From positions 62,001-126,000 of the forward strand of contig JADKAW010000015.1 of assembly GCA_016719055.1 (NCBI GenBank): a stretch of DNA of 64,000 nucleotides, written 5' to 3'. The position numbers and the translations under genes were made by a program. Numbering within the stretch: the first letter of the stretch is position 1; each line of letters opens with the position of its first letter. Under the pieces are notes generated by a model. It did no database searches. It saw only the letters and a list, made by a program, of their open reading frames with translations, and was not told the origin of the DNA. Positions 1 to 8,181 of the stretch are shown here, one piece after another. Source of the stretch: Candidatus Rhodoferax mariagerensis. Lineage in GTDB: Bacteria > Pseudomonadota > Gammaproteobacteria > Burkholderiales > Burkholderiaceae_C.

Positions 1-64
1 ATGTGACAAATCGACTTCAAGCCCTTTTATTGCTTGCCCAAAGCGCTACTAATTCCATAACAAA

Positions 65-1036
65 ATGATGAAGATTTTCAGGGGCTTCAAGCATCCGGAC
101 GTGGCACCAGCCTGTGCCTTGACGATCGGCAACTTTGACGGTGTGCACCGTGGGCACCAGGCCATGCTCTCATTGTTGAAGGGCGAAGCCCAGCAGCGTG
201 GTGTGCCCAGTTGCGTGCTGACGTTTGAGCCGCACCCGCGCGATTTTTTTGCCGGGCTTACCCGTAACCCTGCGCTGGCACCGGCGCGCGTAGGCACGTT
301 GCGTGACAAGCTCAGCGACCTGGCCCTTTGTGGCGTCGATCAAACCGTGGTGCTGCCGTTTGATACGCGTCTGGCCAATCTGTCGCCGCAGGCCTTCATT
401 GACACGGTCCTATTGCAAGGGCTGGGGGTGCGGTATGTGCTGGTGGGTGACGATTTTCGCTTTGGCCAACGCCGCGGCGGCGACTACAACACCCTTGACG
501 CCGCCGGCCTGCGCCAGGGGTTTGACGTGGCCCGCATGAACAGCTACGAGGTGCACAACCTGCGCGTGTCAAGCTCGGCCGTGCGTGCGGCCTTGTCAGA
601 AGGTCGCATGAAAGATGCAAGCCGGCTGATGGGCCACCCCTACCGCATCTCGGGCCATGTGGTGCACGGGCGCAAACTGGGTCGCAATTTGGGTTTCAAA
701 ACGCTGAACCAGCGTTTTGCCCACTGGAAACCTGCCGCTGGCGGCATTTTTGCCGTGCTGGTGTATGGACTGAGCACAAAGCCCCTGCGCGGTGTGGCCA
801 ACCTGGGCGTGCGCCCCTCGCTGGACCCGCGTGATGTGAATGGCGGGCGCGTGCTGCTTGAAACCCATTGCCTGGACTGGCCTGCGCACTTGGGGCCCGA
901 GGGCGCCTACGGCAAAATTGTGCGTGTGGAGCTTTTGCATAAATTGCATGACGAACGCAAGTACGATTCCCTGGAGGCATTAACCGCCGGCATCAACCAG
1001 GATTGCCTCGATGCCCAGGCCTATTTTTTCAATTGA
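65..1036 (+). CDS. ribF: Bifunctional riboflavin kinase / FAD synthetase RibF
   Basis: Cytoplasmic enzyme that phosphorylates riboflavin to FMN and then adenylylates FMN to FAD. The 323 residues match the usual bacterial RibF length. The N-terminal nucleotidyltransferase half shows TIGNFDGVHRGHQ near residue 20, the HxGH-type adenylyltransferase signature. The C-terminal flavokinase half shows GRNLGFKTLN near residue 200, close to the family GRxLGFPTxN motif. Two ATGs lie side by side at 65 and 68, and either could start translation. No FMN riboswitch is visible in the 64 bases before it. In many betaproteobacteria ribF precedes ileS and lspA; here an accessory region follows directly. Confidence 0.95.
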   Translation: MMKIFRGFKHPDVAPACALTIGNFDGVHRGHQAMLSLLKGEAQQRGVPSCVLTFEPHPRDFFAGLTRNPALAPARVGTLRDKLSDLALCGVDQTVVLPFDTRLANLSPQAFIDTVLLQGLGVRYVLVGDDFRFGQRRGGDYNTLDAAGLRQGFDVARMNSYEVHNLRVSSSAVRAALSEGRMKDASRLMGHPYRISGHVVHGRKLGRNLGFKTLNQRFAHWKPAAGGIFAVLVYGLSTKPLRGVANLGVRPSLDPRDVNGGRVLLETHCLDWPAHLGPEGAYGKIVRVELLHKLHDERKYDSLEALTAGINQDCLDAQAYFFN

Positions 1037-1090
1037 ATGCCGTTGAGCGTCACGTCAGTCCCGCAGATTCACTTGTTTCCTCAGCGGTTA

Positions 1091-1375
1091 TCAAGCCAAC
1101 AACTCCGTCAATGCGCCAACGACCTTAAAAGTTGCTTGCTCAAAATTCTTAAAGTGCCGCTTGCCACACTCAATGTGCCAGTCTTCAAGCGGGCGCAGCA
1201 TGCCTAGCTGCACATGGTCGGTGTTGCCGGTTTTCTTGGTTTCGGCCACAAAGTACAGCACCTTGTCATTGCAATAAGCCAATGCCCAATCGGGGTTGTA
1301 CGGACCGACCGGCGTTTCAATCTGAACCTTTGCGAAAATCTTTTCCGAACACAAGAACGTCTCATAGTCTCCCAG
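1091..1375 (-). pseudogene. C-terminal remnant of a type III restriction enzyme Res subunit
   Basis: About 90 residues in minus frame resemble the end of type III restriction endonuclease (Res) proteins. ETPVGPYNPDWAL is followed by LYFVAETK, the D and ExK elements of a PD-(D/E)xK nuclease core, then RPLEDWHIECGKRHF and a short tail ending in a stop. The helicase part and everything else upstream are missing, because radC occupies the neighbouring sequence and its 3' end overlaps the start of this homology. The frame stays open up to 1597 but that part is out of register with radC and has no family resemblance. Read as a remnant of a lost type III system. Confidence 0.7.
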
Positions 1376-2024
1376 CTTCCAGAAAACTGAAGTAATCAGT
1401 TCGGTTAAAAATGATGTGGTCCAGCAGCGCGATCCCCAAAATTTCACCCGCGGCCTTGATCTGGGCGGTGATGCGGATGTCGCTGTGTGAGGGTTCCACA
1501 CCTCCACTGGGGTGGTTGTGTGCCACGATGATGGCGGCGGCGCGGTCCGCCAGTGCATCGGCAAATACTTCTCTCGGATGCACCGGGCTGCGGTCAATCA
1601 GGCCAATCGACACCACCCGTATGTTCAGAATCTCATCGGCCCCATTGATGCTGGCGCACAGAAAGTGCTCCTGCTTGCGGTCGGCGTAGTGCCGCGCATG
1701 GGGCAACAAGTCTGCCGGGGTTTCGATCTTCGAGCCCTCGGGTTTGATGCGGCGGCGGGCAAATTCGATGGCGGCCAGAATCAAGGTGGCTTTGGCATGG
1801 CCCACACCGTCAAACTGCGTCAGGTCGTCCGCCTTGACCTGCAAACCTTTTTCGTCAATCAACCGCGCCAGTTTGCCAGCCAGAGTCATCACATCCATGC
1901 TGGCTGTGCCCTTGCCCAACAACACCGCCAGCAGTTCCTGGTCACTCAAGGCAGGCGCGCCCTTGCGCAGCAGCTTCTCGCGCGGCCTATCGGCTTCGGA
2001 CATTTGCGCGATGGTTTTGTTCAT
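1362..2024 (-). CDS. radC: RadC family protein (JAB/MPN domain)
   Basis: A 220-residue protein of the RadC/YeeS family, the usual size. It opens with RPREKLLRKGAPALSDQELLAVLLG and a helix-hairpin-helix-like region (FDGVGHAKATLI, about residue 70). It ends with the JAB metalloprotease-like domain carrying HNHPSG and SHSD about ten residues later, the metal-binding JAMM pattern. The family was once linked to DNA repair, but its biochemical role is unsettled and it is common in mobile and defence islands. Here it sits between restriction-gene debris on the same strand, which fits an island gene rather than a core repair gene. The stop overlaps the Res remnant. Confidence 0.9.
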   Translation of the reverse strand: MNKTIAQMSEADRPREKLLRKGAPALSDQELLAVLLGKGTASMDVMTLAGKLARLIDEKGLQVKADDLTQFDGVGHAKATLILAAIEFARRRIKPEGSKIETPADLLPHARHYADRKQEHFLCASINGADEILNIRVVSIGLIDRSPVHPREVFADALADRAAAIIVAHNHPSGGVEPSHSDIRITAQIKAAGEILGIALLDHIIFNRTDYFSFLEAGRL

Positions 2025-2028
2025 GGTT

Positions 2029-2538
2029 TCAGGTCACATATGACAGATGGTGCTGAATGACCGTCACCGCCATGATGTCAAAAATGCCACCTGCATCGGT
2101 GTATTTGATGTCAGCCAATTCTTCATAGCGGCCTATGTCGTTATAGGCTGACTGAATTACGCCATTCACTTGGCCGCGATACACGCCGTTGAGATAAATG
2201 CCGTCAGCGCGATGCGCAGTCACCGTGTTGCGAATAGATAAATCAGCCGCTTTTTCCTCGGTCACCTGCCTGATGAAAAGCGCCTCGGCATCAGTGATGG
2301 GGAATTTGGCCTGAATGTCGGCAATCATTTCCTGCACAGACACCTTGGCAGGTGGCGGCCCAGAACCTGGTCTGCCGCCGCCAGGCTTGAGCTTGACAGG
2401 CCCGCCACTGGTGGTCACCCCCATATAGTCCACGGCGGCCTTGATGACCTCAGTCTTGCGAATCAACTGCATCAATTCCGACACGCTGCCCGTTTTGATA
2501 AGCTGTGGACCCACATAGTCGGCAAGCAACCGGCCCAC
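2029..2538 (-). CDS. Uncharacterised protein, probably a C-terminal fragment of an island gene
   Basis: An open frame of 169 residues starting at a GTG inside the 54-bp repeat and ending 4 bases before radC. It has a Gly/Pro-rich linker near residue 55 (GGGRPGSGPPP), then a predicted helical part with EEKAADLSIRN and ELADIKYTDAGGIFDIMA near the end. Codon use looks coding. The abrupt GTG start within a repeated segment, and the neighbouring Res remnant, suggest that the 5' part of a larger restriction or helicase-type gene has been lost. I do not recognise the family with confidence; a type I or III restriction subunit tail is a guess. Confidence 0.45.
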   Translation of the reverse strand: MGRLLADYVGPQLIKTGSVSELMQLIRKTEVIKAAVDYMGVTTSGGPVKLKPGGGRPGSGPPPAKVSVQEMIADIQAKFPITDAEALFIRQVTEEKAADLSIRNTVTAHRADGIYLNGVYRGQVNGVIQSAYNDIGRYEELADIKYTDAGGIFDIMAVTVIQHHLSYVT

Positions 2539-2580
2539 CTAACCATGAAGGATCTGCTGACACCGTTTCCAGCAGACTGG
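2527..2580 (+). repeat. 54-bp direct repeat, copy 1
   Basis: Matches 4282-4335 in the same orientation at 51 of 54 positions; the three differences are at the t/g, g/a and c/a positions within the small reading frame it carries. The two copies bracket the ATPase gene at 2758-4227. See the small reading frames at 2545 and 4300. Confidence 0.9.
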
Positions 2581-2616
2581 GATCGCCAGGTTAAACACTT
2601 CATTGAGCTGCATTGA
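2545..2616 (+). CDS. Small reading frame of 23 residues, paralogous to 4300-4407
   Basis: ATG at 2545, stop at 2614-2616. It encodes MKDLLTPFPADW followed by DRQVKHFIELH. The frame at 4300 encodes MKELLTPFPAEW followed by SQQERHFADIRLH. The two agree beyond the nucleotide repeat, with conservative D/E and K/R changes, which favours real coding over chance. Most likely both are 5' ends of related genes whose bodies were lost or replaced. The function is unknown. Confidence 0.35.
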   Translation: MKDLLTPFPADWDRQVKHFIELH

Positions 2617-2757
2617 TGCGAACGAGCCATTTTGGCAAATAACTGGACAAATCCGCATCGACCAAAATCGACCCTAGGAATCACAAATTTTCGCAAAATA
2701 TCGCTTTTAGTTAAAGTGTACATTAATTAAAGTTCATTTTCTGTTACGATATTGGCA

Positions 2758-4227
2758 ATGAAGGTATCAAAAGAAGAGCTTGTTGCCGTTTTGTCCCAGT
2801 TCAACCCCTGGTGGCGAGGCGAGGCTATTCCTGACTTGCCAAAGTGGCGTCGCGCAGCATTTCGGGAGTTGCACACCTGGACAACCAATCCACCCGCGCC
2901 GCGCGCCGTACTGCTTTCAGGAGCACGTCAAATCGGCAAAACAACGTTGATGCTTCAGGCGGTTGATTCGGTCTTGCGCACAGGCACGCCACCCGGCAAC
3001 ATCCTGTACGCCACGTTTGACCATCCTATTTTGAAGCTCGCTGGCATTGATGCTGTGCTGGACGCATGGCGTGAACGCGAGCCCAAGGCAGATGGTCTGG
3101 AGTACTTATTCCTTGACGAGGCGCAGTTCATCAAGGAATGGGGAACCTGGGTCAAACTCCAAGTTGACTTCCAAAAAAGCAGGCGCATCGCGTTCACCGG
3201 TTCTGCAATGCCATTGGTGGAGGTGGGACAGGAGTCCGGCGTGGGTCGTTGGCACACCATTCGACTGACAACACTTTCTTTTGATGAATACCTGCAGATC
3301 AAGAACCTGACTCTGCCGCCGTTGCCAAAAATCAAGTCATTGCGTGACCTGTTTGACTGGCCGCAGGCTGACTTCTATCGTGTGACCGAGGCGGCTGCGT
3401 CGTACGTTGGCCATTTCCACGAATATCTGGTACGTGGTGGATTTCCGCAGACAGCCCAGGTGGAGAGCATCACCCAAGCACAACGTCTGCTGCGTGAGGA
3501 CATTATTGATAAGGTCCTTAAGCGCGACATGACTGCGCTGTTCGGCGTACGTCGGGTTTTGGACCTGGAACACACATTTCTCTACCTGTGCATGCACGAT
3601 GGCGGTCTTTTGGACATGGTTGACCTTTGCTCCAACCTGGAAGTAAAACGACCTACGGCACAAAATTTCATCGAATTGCTTGAATCTACGCATCTGATAT
3701 ACCGCTTGCCACCCTATGGCTACGGCAAGGATGTGTTGCGTGCAAGATTCAAAATCTACTTGGCGGATGCTGCCATTGCGCCAGCTGTCATGCTCAAGGG
3801 AAAGACCCTATTGGAAGACCCAGCGGCGCTGGGTGTAGCTACTGAAACAGCCGTTTTCAAGCATCTGTTTGCACGGTACTACGCACAGAATGTTCGGTTC
3901 ACCTATTGGCGTGGCAAGAAAGACCGCGAGGTCGATCTGGTCGCTGAGGTTGATGGCCAGATTATTCCGTTCGAAGTCAAGTATCGCGCGCAACATACCG
4001 GCGCTCGTGAGCTTAAGGGCTTGATCGAGTTATGTGAGCTAAAGAAAATCACGCGTGGCTATGTGGTGACCAAGTCACTTGACGATTTTGGGCTCATGAC
4101 CGGAATGCCACAAGGCGGCGACACCGCGACACAGATCATGCGTATACCAGCCCCGTTGCTCTGCTATTGGATGGGCGGGTCGGAATTGAATCAAACTGAT
4201 GTTGCCCTTGTTTTCCGGACTCCATAG
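2758..4227 (+). CDS. AAA ATPase with DUF4143 domain
   Basis: A 489-residue protein. The N-terminal AAA_14-type ATPase has Walker A GARQIGKTT (about residue 57) and Walker B YLFLDEAQ (about residue 118). A DUF4143 region follows (RGGFPQTAQ, then a winged-helix-like stretch). The C-terminus has EVDLVAEVDGQIIPFEVKY, the spacing of a PD-(D/E)xK-like fold. The family is widespread and poorly understood, and is often thought to be island-borne. ATG at 2758 is preferred over an in-frame TTG at 2752. A possible -10 (tacgat, 2745-2750) lies only 7 bases upstream, so the transcript could have almost no leader. The gene sits between two copies of a 54-bp direct repeat. Confidence 0.85.
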   Translation: MKVSKEELVAVLSQFNPWWRGEAIPDLPKWRRAAFRELHTWTTNPPAPRAVLLSGARQIGKTTLMLQAVDSVLRTGTPPGNILYATFDHPILKLAGIDAVLDAWREREPKADGLEYLFLDEAQFIKEWGTWVKLQVDFQKSRRIAFTGSAMPLVEVGQESGVGRWHTIRLTTLSFDEYLQIKNLTLPPLPKIKSLRDLFDWPQADFYRVTEAAASYVGHFHEYLVRGGFPQTAQVESITQAQRLLREDIIDKVLKRDMTALFGVRRVLDLEHTFLYLCMHDGGLLDMVDLCSNLEVKRPTAQNFIELLESTHLIYRLPPYGYGKDVLRARFKIYLADAAIAPAVMLKGKTLLEDPAALGVATETAVFKHLFARYYAQNVRFTYWRGKKDREVDLVAEVDGQIIPFEVKYRAQHTGARELKGLIELCELKKITRGYVVTKSLDDFGLMTGMPQGGDTATQIMRIPAPLLCYWMGGSELNQTDVALVFRTP

Positions 4228-4281
4228 TCACCGAATATGCGAACACCCTGTCTTGCTGCTAAGCCTCTGGCCAGCGTTGCT

Positions 4282-4335
4282 CAACCGGCCCACCTAACCA
4301 TGAAGGAGCTACTGACACCGTTTCCAGCAGAATGG
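4282..4335 (+). repeat. 54-bp direct repeat, copy 2
   Basis: Second copy of the repeat at 2527-2580, 51 of 54 identical. It covers the start of the small reading frame at 4300 and lies just downstream of the ATPase gene. Confidence 0.9.
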
Positions 4336-4407
4336 TCGCAACAAGAACGTCACTTTGCTGACATCCGCCTACACGGACCAATGGTCCAACTAAATAGAAA
4401 AGAATAG
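4300..4407 (+). CDS. Small reading frame of 35 residues before a methyltransferase remnant
   Basis: ATG at 4300 and TAG at 4405-4407; the next ATG, of the methyltransferase remnant, follows with no gap at 4408. The protein begins MKELLTPFPAEW and continues with QQERHFADIRLHG. It resembles the 23-residue frame at 2545. Tight coupling to the methyltransferase start suggests one operon. No family is recognised. It may be a shortened form of a gene that normally precedes this methyltransferase. Confidence 0.35.
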   Translation: MKELLTPFPAEWSQQERHFADIRLHGPMVQLNRKE

Positions 4408-4707
4408 ATGACAGTGCAGAACGTGATTCCGGTGATTGACCTCTTCGCCGGACCAGGGGGGCTTTGCGAGGGATTTTCATCGGTCAAAGACGCTGAGGGG
4501 AACCCGCGTTTTGGCGTCAAGGTTTCCATCGAAAAAGACCCTGTCGCCCACCGCACGCTGCACCTGCGAGCCTTGTTTCGCAAGTTTCCCAAAGGCGAGG
4601 TGCCCGACATTTATTATCAATACATCCGTGGCGAAGTAAAGCGCGAAGAGTTCTTGGTGCACACCTTGCGTACTATCTTCAATACGCAGCGCGTACTCAG
4701 GGAGTAA
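4408..4707 (+). pseudogene. N-terminal remnant of a DNA cytosine-5 methyltransferase
   Basis: Ninety-nine residues starting VIPVIDLFAGPGGLCEGF, motif I of C5-cytosine DNA methyltransferases (DLFAGxGG), followed by FGVKVSIEKDPVAHRTL, the motif II acidic residue. Motif IV (PCQ), the target-recognition domain and motifs VIII-X are absent; complete enzymes have about 350-450 residues or more. The frame stops at 4705-4707, just before another gene fragment. It is therefore a non-functional remnant of a restriction-modification or orphan methylase gene, probably cut by deletion. Confidence 0.8.
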
Positions 4708-4716
4708 GGTGGGCAA

Positions 4717-4785
4717 ATGACAAACTCGATTGACTACTACAACGAAAACGCTGAGACGTTTTTCACTGCGACGGTCGGCGCTGTT
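4717..4785 (+). pseudogene. N-terminal remnant of a class I SAM-dependent methyltransferase
   Basis: The frame opens MTNSIDYYNENAETFF and TATVGAV. This is the characteristic beginning of small class I methyltransferases (x-YYNxNAxxFFxxTV), in which a glycine-rich DAGCGSG loop normally follows some 20-30 residues later. Resemblance ends at about 4785, where the sequence becomes the antisense of the metallophosphoesterase on the minus strand. A 67-codon frame stays open to 4920 but is not homologous there. A GTGGG-type ribosome site precedes the ATG. Confidence 0.6.
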
Positions 4786-5376
4786 GAGTGTCGGTGCGAA
4801 ATGCGTGACCGCCACAGTTGTGCCATCAAATGGCGTGAGCAATGCGTCTCGCAGCCACGCCTGACATTCAAGCGACAACTCTCGAATCGAATCGGCCAGC
4901 ATGGCTTGCCCGTGCTTTAAAGTCGTGTTCTTGGAAAGGTAATGATTGGCTGCTCGAAAAGCCTTTTCGCGCAGCTTCATTTGCTGTGTGAAGTTCGTCT
5001 CAGCCTTTGCCAAGGCGTCAAAGTCACTCCACAGCGTAGTGCCGACGAAACGAACTTGGCTGATGGTGACTACTTCGTGCTCAAGCCACTCGATTCCCAG
5101 ACGCTGGCAAATTCCACGCAGTCTGACATAGGTCTCACTGTACTCCAGTGCATCGAACTCATGATTGCCCGGGGTAAACAGCACCCTGGGCCAGGGAGAT
5201 TTTGCACGCAAGGGCGAAAAGCGAGAGAGACCGAAATCGTCACCCACCAGTTTTGACCCGGCCTGGTACGAGCCAATGTCGCCTGCCAGTACCAGCACAT
5301 CGACATCGAGTGCGGCCCGTGGCATGAATTCGGGGTGGCACTCAAGGTGAAGGTCTGAAAGCAATTGGACGCGCAT
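4777..5376 (-). pseudogene. Calcineurin-like metallophosphoesterase, C-terminus lost
   Basis: About 200 residues of a metallophosphoesterase: SDLHLE (residues 7-12), LAGDIG (30-35), GNHEFD (70-75) and VTHFAPTLNSAD (190-201). These supply the N-terminal metal ligands and the first histidine. The final GHxH motif expected after the VTHFAP element is missing. From residue ~201 the frame runs antisense through the methyltransferase remnants to a chance stop at 4477. Substrate unknown; such proteins can be phosphodiesterases acting on nucleotides. Truncated at the same junction as the 4717 remnant. Confidence 0.75.
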
Positions 5377-5490
5377 GACTGCTTGAGTCTACGGTAGCGG
5401 CCCATTTGGGCGAATGCCGGCAAGCCTCTTGCAATTGACCGGCCCGCAGCCATCTTCAGCGAGTCCAACTTTTGTCCGAGGTCCCCTTCA

Positions 5491-6408
5491 ATGAGAAATC
5501 AGTCATTCATCAGCCGAGCACTCCAATGGCTCTTGGTCGCATCACTGCTTGGTTTCGGTTTTGCCATGGCGCAATCGGAGCCCACCCTGAACCAGGTCTA
5601 TGCCACAGCAAAAGAAGGCAAGCTGGAGCAGGCTCAGCTCATGATTCAACAAGTCCTGATTGCGCATCCAAACAGCGCCAAGGCTTTTTTTGTTCGTAGC
5701 GAGCTTTACGCGCGCCAGGGTGACCTGCCCAGAGCACGCGAGTCCCTTGCCACCGCGGAAAAGCTGGCGCCAGGGCTACCCTTTGCCAAGGCAGACGCGG
5801 TGCAAAACCTGCGCAGCCAGCTTGCCGCGCCAAAAGCCGGGGCTGGGCTGAGCCAACACAAGCCTGCGCCTGTGGCCCCGCCGATGTCTGCACCCCCGGC
5901 CCCTTCTTCATCTTCCTGGGCAATCCCGCTGCTGCTGGCAGGCGGTGTCATTGCTTTAGGTTACTTCCTGTTTCGCAAAAAGAAACCTGCGCCATTCGCA
6001 CAACAGCCCCCCTATGCCAGCCCGGGTGGCCTGAGTGGACCGCAGAGCTTTGGTGTGGCCGGTGGTGCCGGTGGTTACGGCGCGATGCAGCCAACCTATG
6101 GGCAACCGGGATACGGTCAGCCCGGTTATGGTCAACCGGCCGGAAGTGGCCTGGGCGGTCGCATCATGGGTGGTGTGGCCACCGGAATGGCCGTTGGTGC
6201 CGGCGTGGTGGCAGCGCAGGCGATTGGTCGCAACCTCATGGGCAACCATGACCAACCCGCTGGACAGGTCGACAAAGCTGACAACAACCAATTTCAACCT
6301 CTTGGTGGCAACACGGATATGGGCGGCCAGGACTTTGGCATCAGTGACACCAGCTCCTGGGATGACGGCGGCGGTGTGGACACCGGCGGGGACTGGGACA
6401 ACAACTAG
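5491..6408 (+). CDS. Exported TPR protein with membrane anchor and Gly-rich tail
   Basis: A 305-residue protein. It has a signal peptide (residues 1-28, cleavage after AMA), a TPR-like helical region (30-110) and an Ala/Pro-rich linker. A transmembrane helix (143-160, WAIPLLLAGGVIALGYFLF) is followed by FRKKK. Next come tandem PGYGQ units, a glycine/alanine-rich hydrophobic stretch (about 200-225) and an acidic Gly/Asp/Trp tail (SSWDDGGGVDTGG). TPR regions bind protein partners; no enzyme motif is seen. The plan resembles the TPR protein at 48839-50158. Function unknown, probably envelope-associated. It lies alone between decayed regions. Confidence 0.75.
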   Translation: MRNQSFISRALQWLLVASLLGFGFAMAQSEPTLNQVYATAKEGKLEQAQLMIQQVLIAHPNSAKAFFVRSELYARQGDLPRARESLATAEKLAPGLPFAKADAVQNLRSQLAAPKAGAGLSQHKPAPVAPPMSAPPAPSSSSWAIPLLLAGGVIALGYFLFRKKKPAPFAQQPPYASPGGLSGPQSFGVAGGAGGYGAMQPTYGQPGYGQPGYGQPAGSGLGGRIMGGVATGMAVGAGVVAAQAIGRNLMGNHDQPAGQVDKADNNQFQPLGGNTDMGGQDFGISDTSSWDDGGGVDTGGDWDNN

Positions 6409-6659
6409 TCTCGGGTCGGCCAGGCGTCGCTACATTAGGTCGTGCCGTGCATGCCAATGGCGGCTGGCCTGACCGGACTTTCTGATAACTTGTCACCGAA
6501 TTGCAGTCAGCGGACTTTACGCGTGCCAAGTCCGGGCCCAATCCTCAGCGCCAGTGCAAGAAAACCGGGGCTCACCAAAAAAGTAAAAGGCCACGCTTTC
6601 GAACTCTGGCGACTCCAATCTGATAGCCTTGACTCATTGCTATTGGCGAAAGTTTTTAA

Positions 6660-6782
6660 ATGCCCTTGAGCACCTGGTGGCTGTTTGTGTTGATGACATT
6701 CGTGGTTTCGGCCACGCCCGGACCCAACATGTTGTTGGTGATGAGTATTCAGCTATTTACGGTAATGCCAAATGAGGCATGA
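6660..6782 (+). pseudogene. N-terminal remnant of a LysE-family amino-acid exporter
   Basis: ATG at 6660 begins MPLSTWWLFVLM and continues TFVVSATPGPNMLLVMS, the first transmembrane helix and the PGPN signature of LysE/RhtB exporters. The resemblance ends after about 29 residues and the frame closes at 6780-6782. The other five helices are absent. It marks another deletion or insertion junction. Confidence 0.7.
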
Positions 6783-7201
6783 AAAGTCAGGCTTTAAGTA
6801 TTTGTAGGTCCGCACGTTGAGCAGGAGTTGGCAATCCGTCGTCATGTTTGGTGGCCCGGATGGTTGTGGGATTGCAGTATGAAGCTTTCATGGACGATTG
6901 GACGTACGCCAGCGAACATAAAGGATTCAATGTTCGGTCACTGTCAACTGCACAAGCTTTTCAGCATTGACGTCACAGTGGATGGCCTTCCAGCAACAAA
7001 CAGCAAGGCAGACCCAATTCAATCGACTTTCGTCGCAGTTAACCAATGGAGCAAACGGAACTTGACAAGCATGTAGACCAGCGATACGTTCTGGCGAATC
7101 ATCGTTGAGCTTTATGCCATTTGTTTGCACAATAGGATGGCGGCGAAGTCCATTCAACATGGGCATTCACAATATCCGTTCGTTTCAACTGGAGTTTTTT
7201 G
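6783..7201. other. 419-bp stretch without a recognisable gene
   Basis: Frames here are short and have no recognisable motifs. The sequence follows directly on the LysE remnant, so it is probably rearranged material. No terminator, tRNA or repeat was found. Confidence 0.4.
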
Positions 7202-7948
7202 ATGCCAGAGACAGAACTGACGGCCCTGTGCGCAGACCGCGCCACTGCCAAGTTGCTGGCCATCGTGTCCGTGGAGCACGCTGACCGGGTTCGGTGCGGG
7301 CAGCCCACCTGCGGGCACTCTGTGTATCGCCGGATTCACGTTGTCCGAGAAAACGGAAAGTTGCTGGTGCTTGGCTCAACTTGCTTTGCAAAGCGGTACG
7401 GCGCTGACACCGCTCTGGGTTCGGCGCGCTTTGGAGCCGGTGAAGGACGACCATTGACGCAAGAAGAGCGGCAAATGCTTGTAACCAAAACCGAAGCTCT
7501 TCTTGAGCGGTTTGAAGTGGAAGCATCCGCTCCTAACCTCACAGCAGCGGTCAAAGCGATGCCAACATCTTTGCCGTCAAGCCCTGTGAGCGCCCTCTAT
7601 CGCGCCGCCGCATCGAAGCCTCATCAAGAGACCCCGTGGGCTTGGGTCAAGCCTTGGAGCTCAGTGATTTTCTTGAAGCTCAAAGATGGGTCTGGTTGGA
7701 TGCGCGCCCAGCGAAGGGACGATAAGCATTTGTTGGTGCCGTGGCCGGTCTTTGATGGGTGGGACGAGGCTTTGCCACCGCTCTTTGGTCCGGTCGACAG
7801 CGAATGTGGTGGTCACGTCCTCCCAGATGTGGTTGCAGCCTTGAAGTATTTGCGCAACCATGCTGAATGGGAGACAAGACCCGGGCGCTGGAGCGATGTG
7901 CTGGCTGAAATCGCCAGCCGAAATAGAGCTGCCGGACCTGCCGAATGA
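7202..7948 (+). CDS. Hypothetical protein with N-terminal zinc-finger-like cysteines
   Basis: A 248-residue protein. The N-terminal part has cysteines in RCGQPTCGHSVYRR and GSTCFAKRYG, about 20 residues apart, a plausible metal-binding knuckle. The rest is soluble, with tryptophan-rich segments (PWAWVKPWSS; VPWPVFDGWDEAL) and no recognised catalytic motif. ATG at 7202 is preferred to the overlapping TTG at 7199. Comparable zinc-knuckle proteins are common in plasmids and islands, but I cannot assign a family. No operon partner is seen; the next recognisable gene starts at 8182. Confidence 0.6.
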   Translation: MPETELTALCADRATAKLLAIVSVEHADRVRCGQPTCGHSVYRRIHVVRENGKLLVLGSTCFAKRYGADTALGSARFGAGEGRPLTQEERQMLVTKTEALLERFEVEASAPNLTAAVKAMPTSLPSSPVSALYRAAASKPHQETPWAWVKPWSSVIFLKLKDGSGWMRAQRRDDKHLLVPWPVFDGWDEALPPLFGPVDSECGGHVLPDVVAALKYLRNHAEWETRPGRWSDVLAEIASRNRAAGPAE

Positions 7949-8181
7949 CGTGAATCTCACAGCTGGCTTGGGCCCGTCGTTCAGTAGTGAGCATCTGAAA
8001 AGAGCTCAGCGACATTTGGAGGCATCGATTGTGGGCATTGGCGAAAGGTGGCATTCTGGCAAATCAACGGCATACCTTGCTCAAGCTCGACAAGCCAGTT
8101 GCTCCACTGTTGCCGCTGCCAACAGACTACCTCCTGCCAAGTAGATGAAATCACGTCGCCGCATGGCGCGGTGCACCGGTT

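Noticed and set aside
10..60. Dispersed repeat copy upstream of ribF
   Set aside because: Only loose matches (agcgct, aagggc-like); too weak to include.
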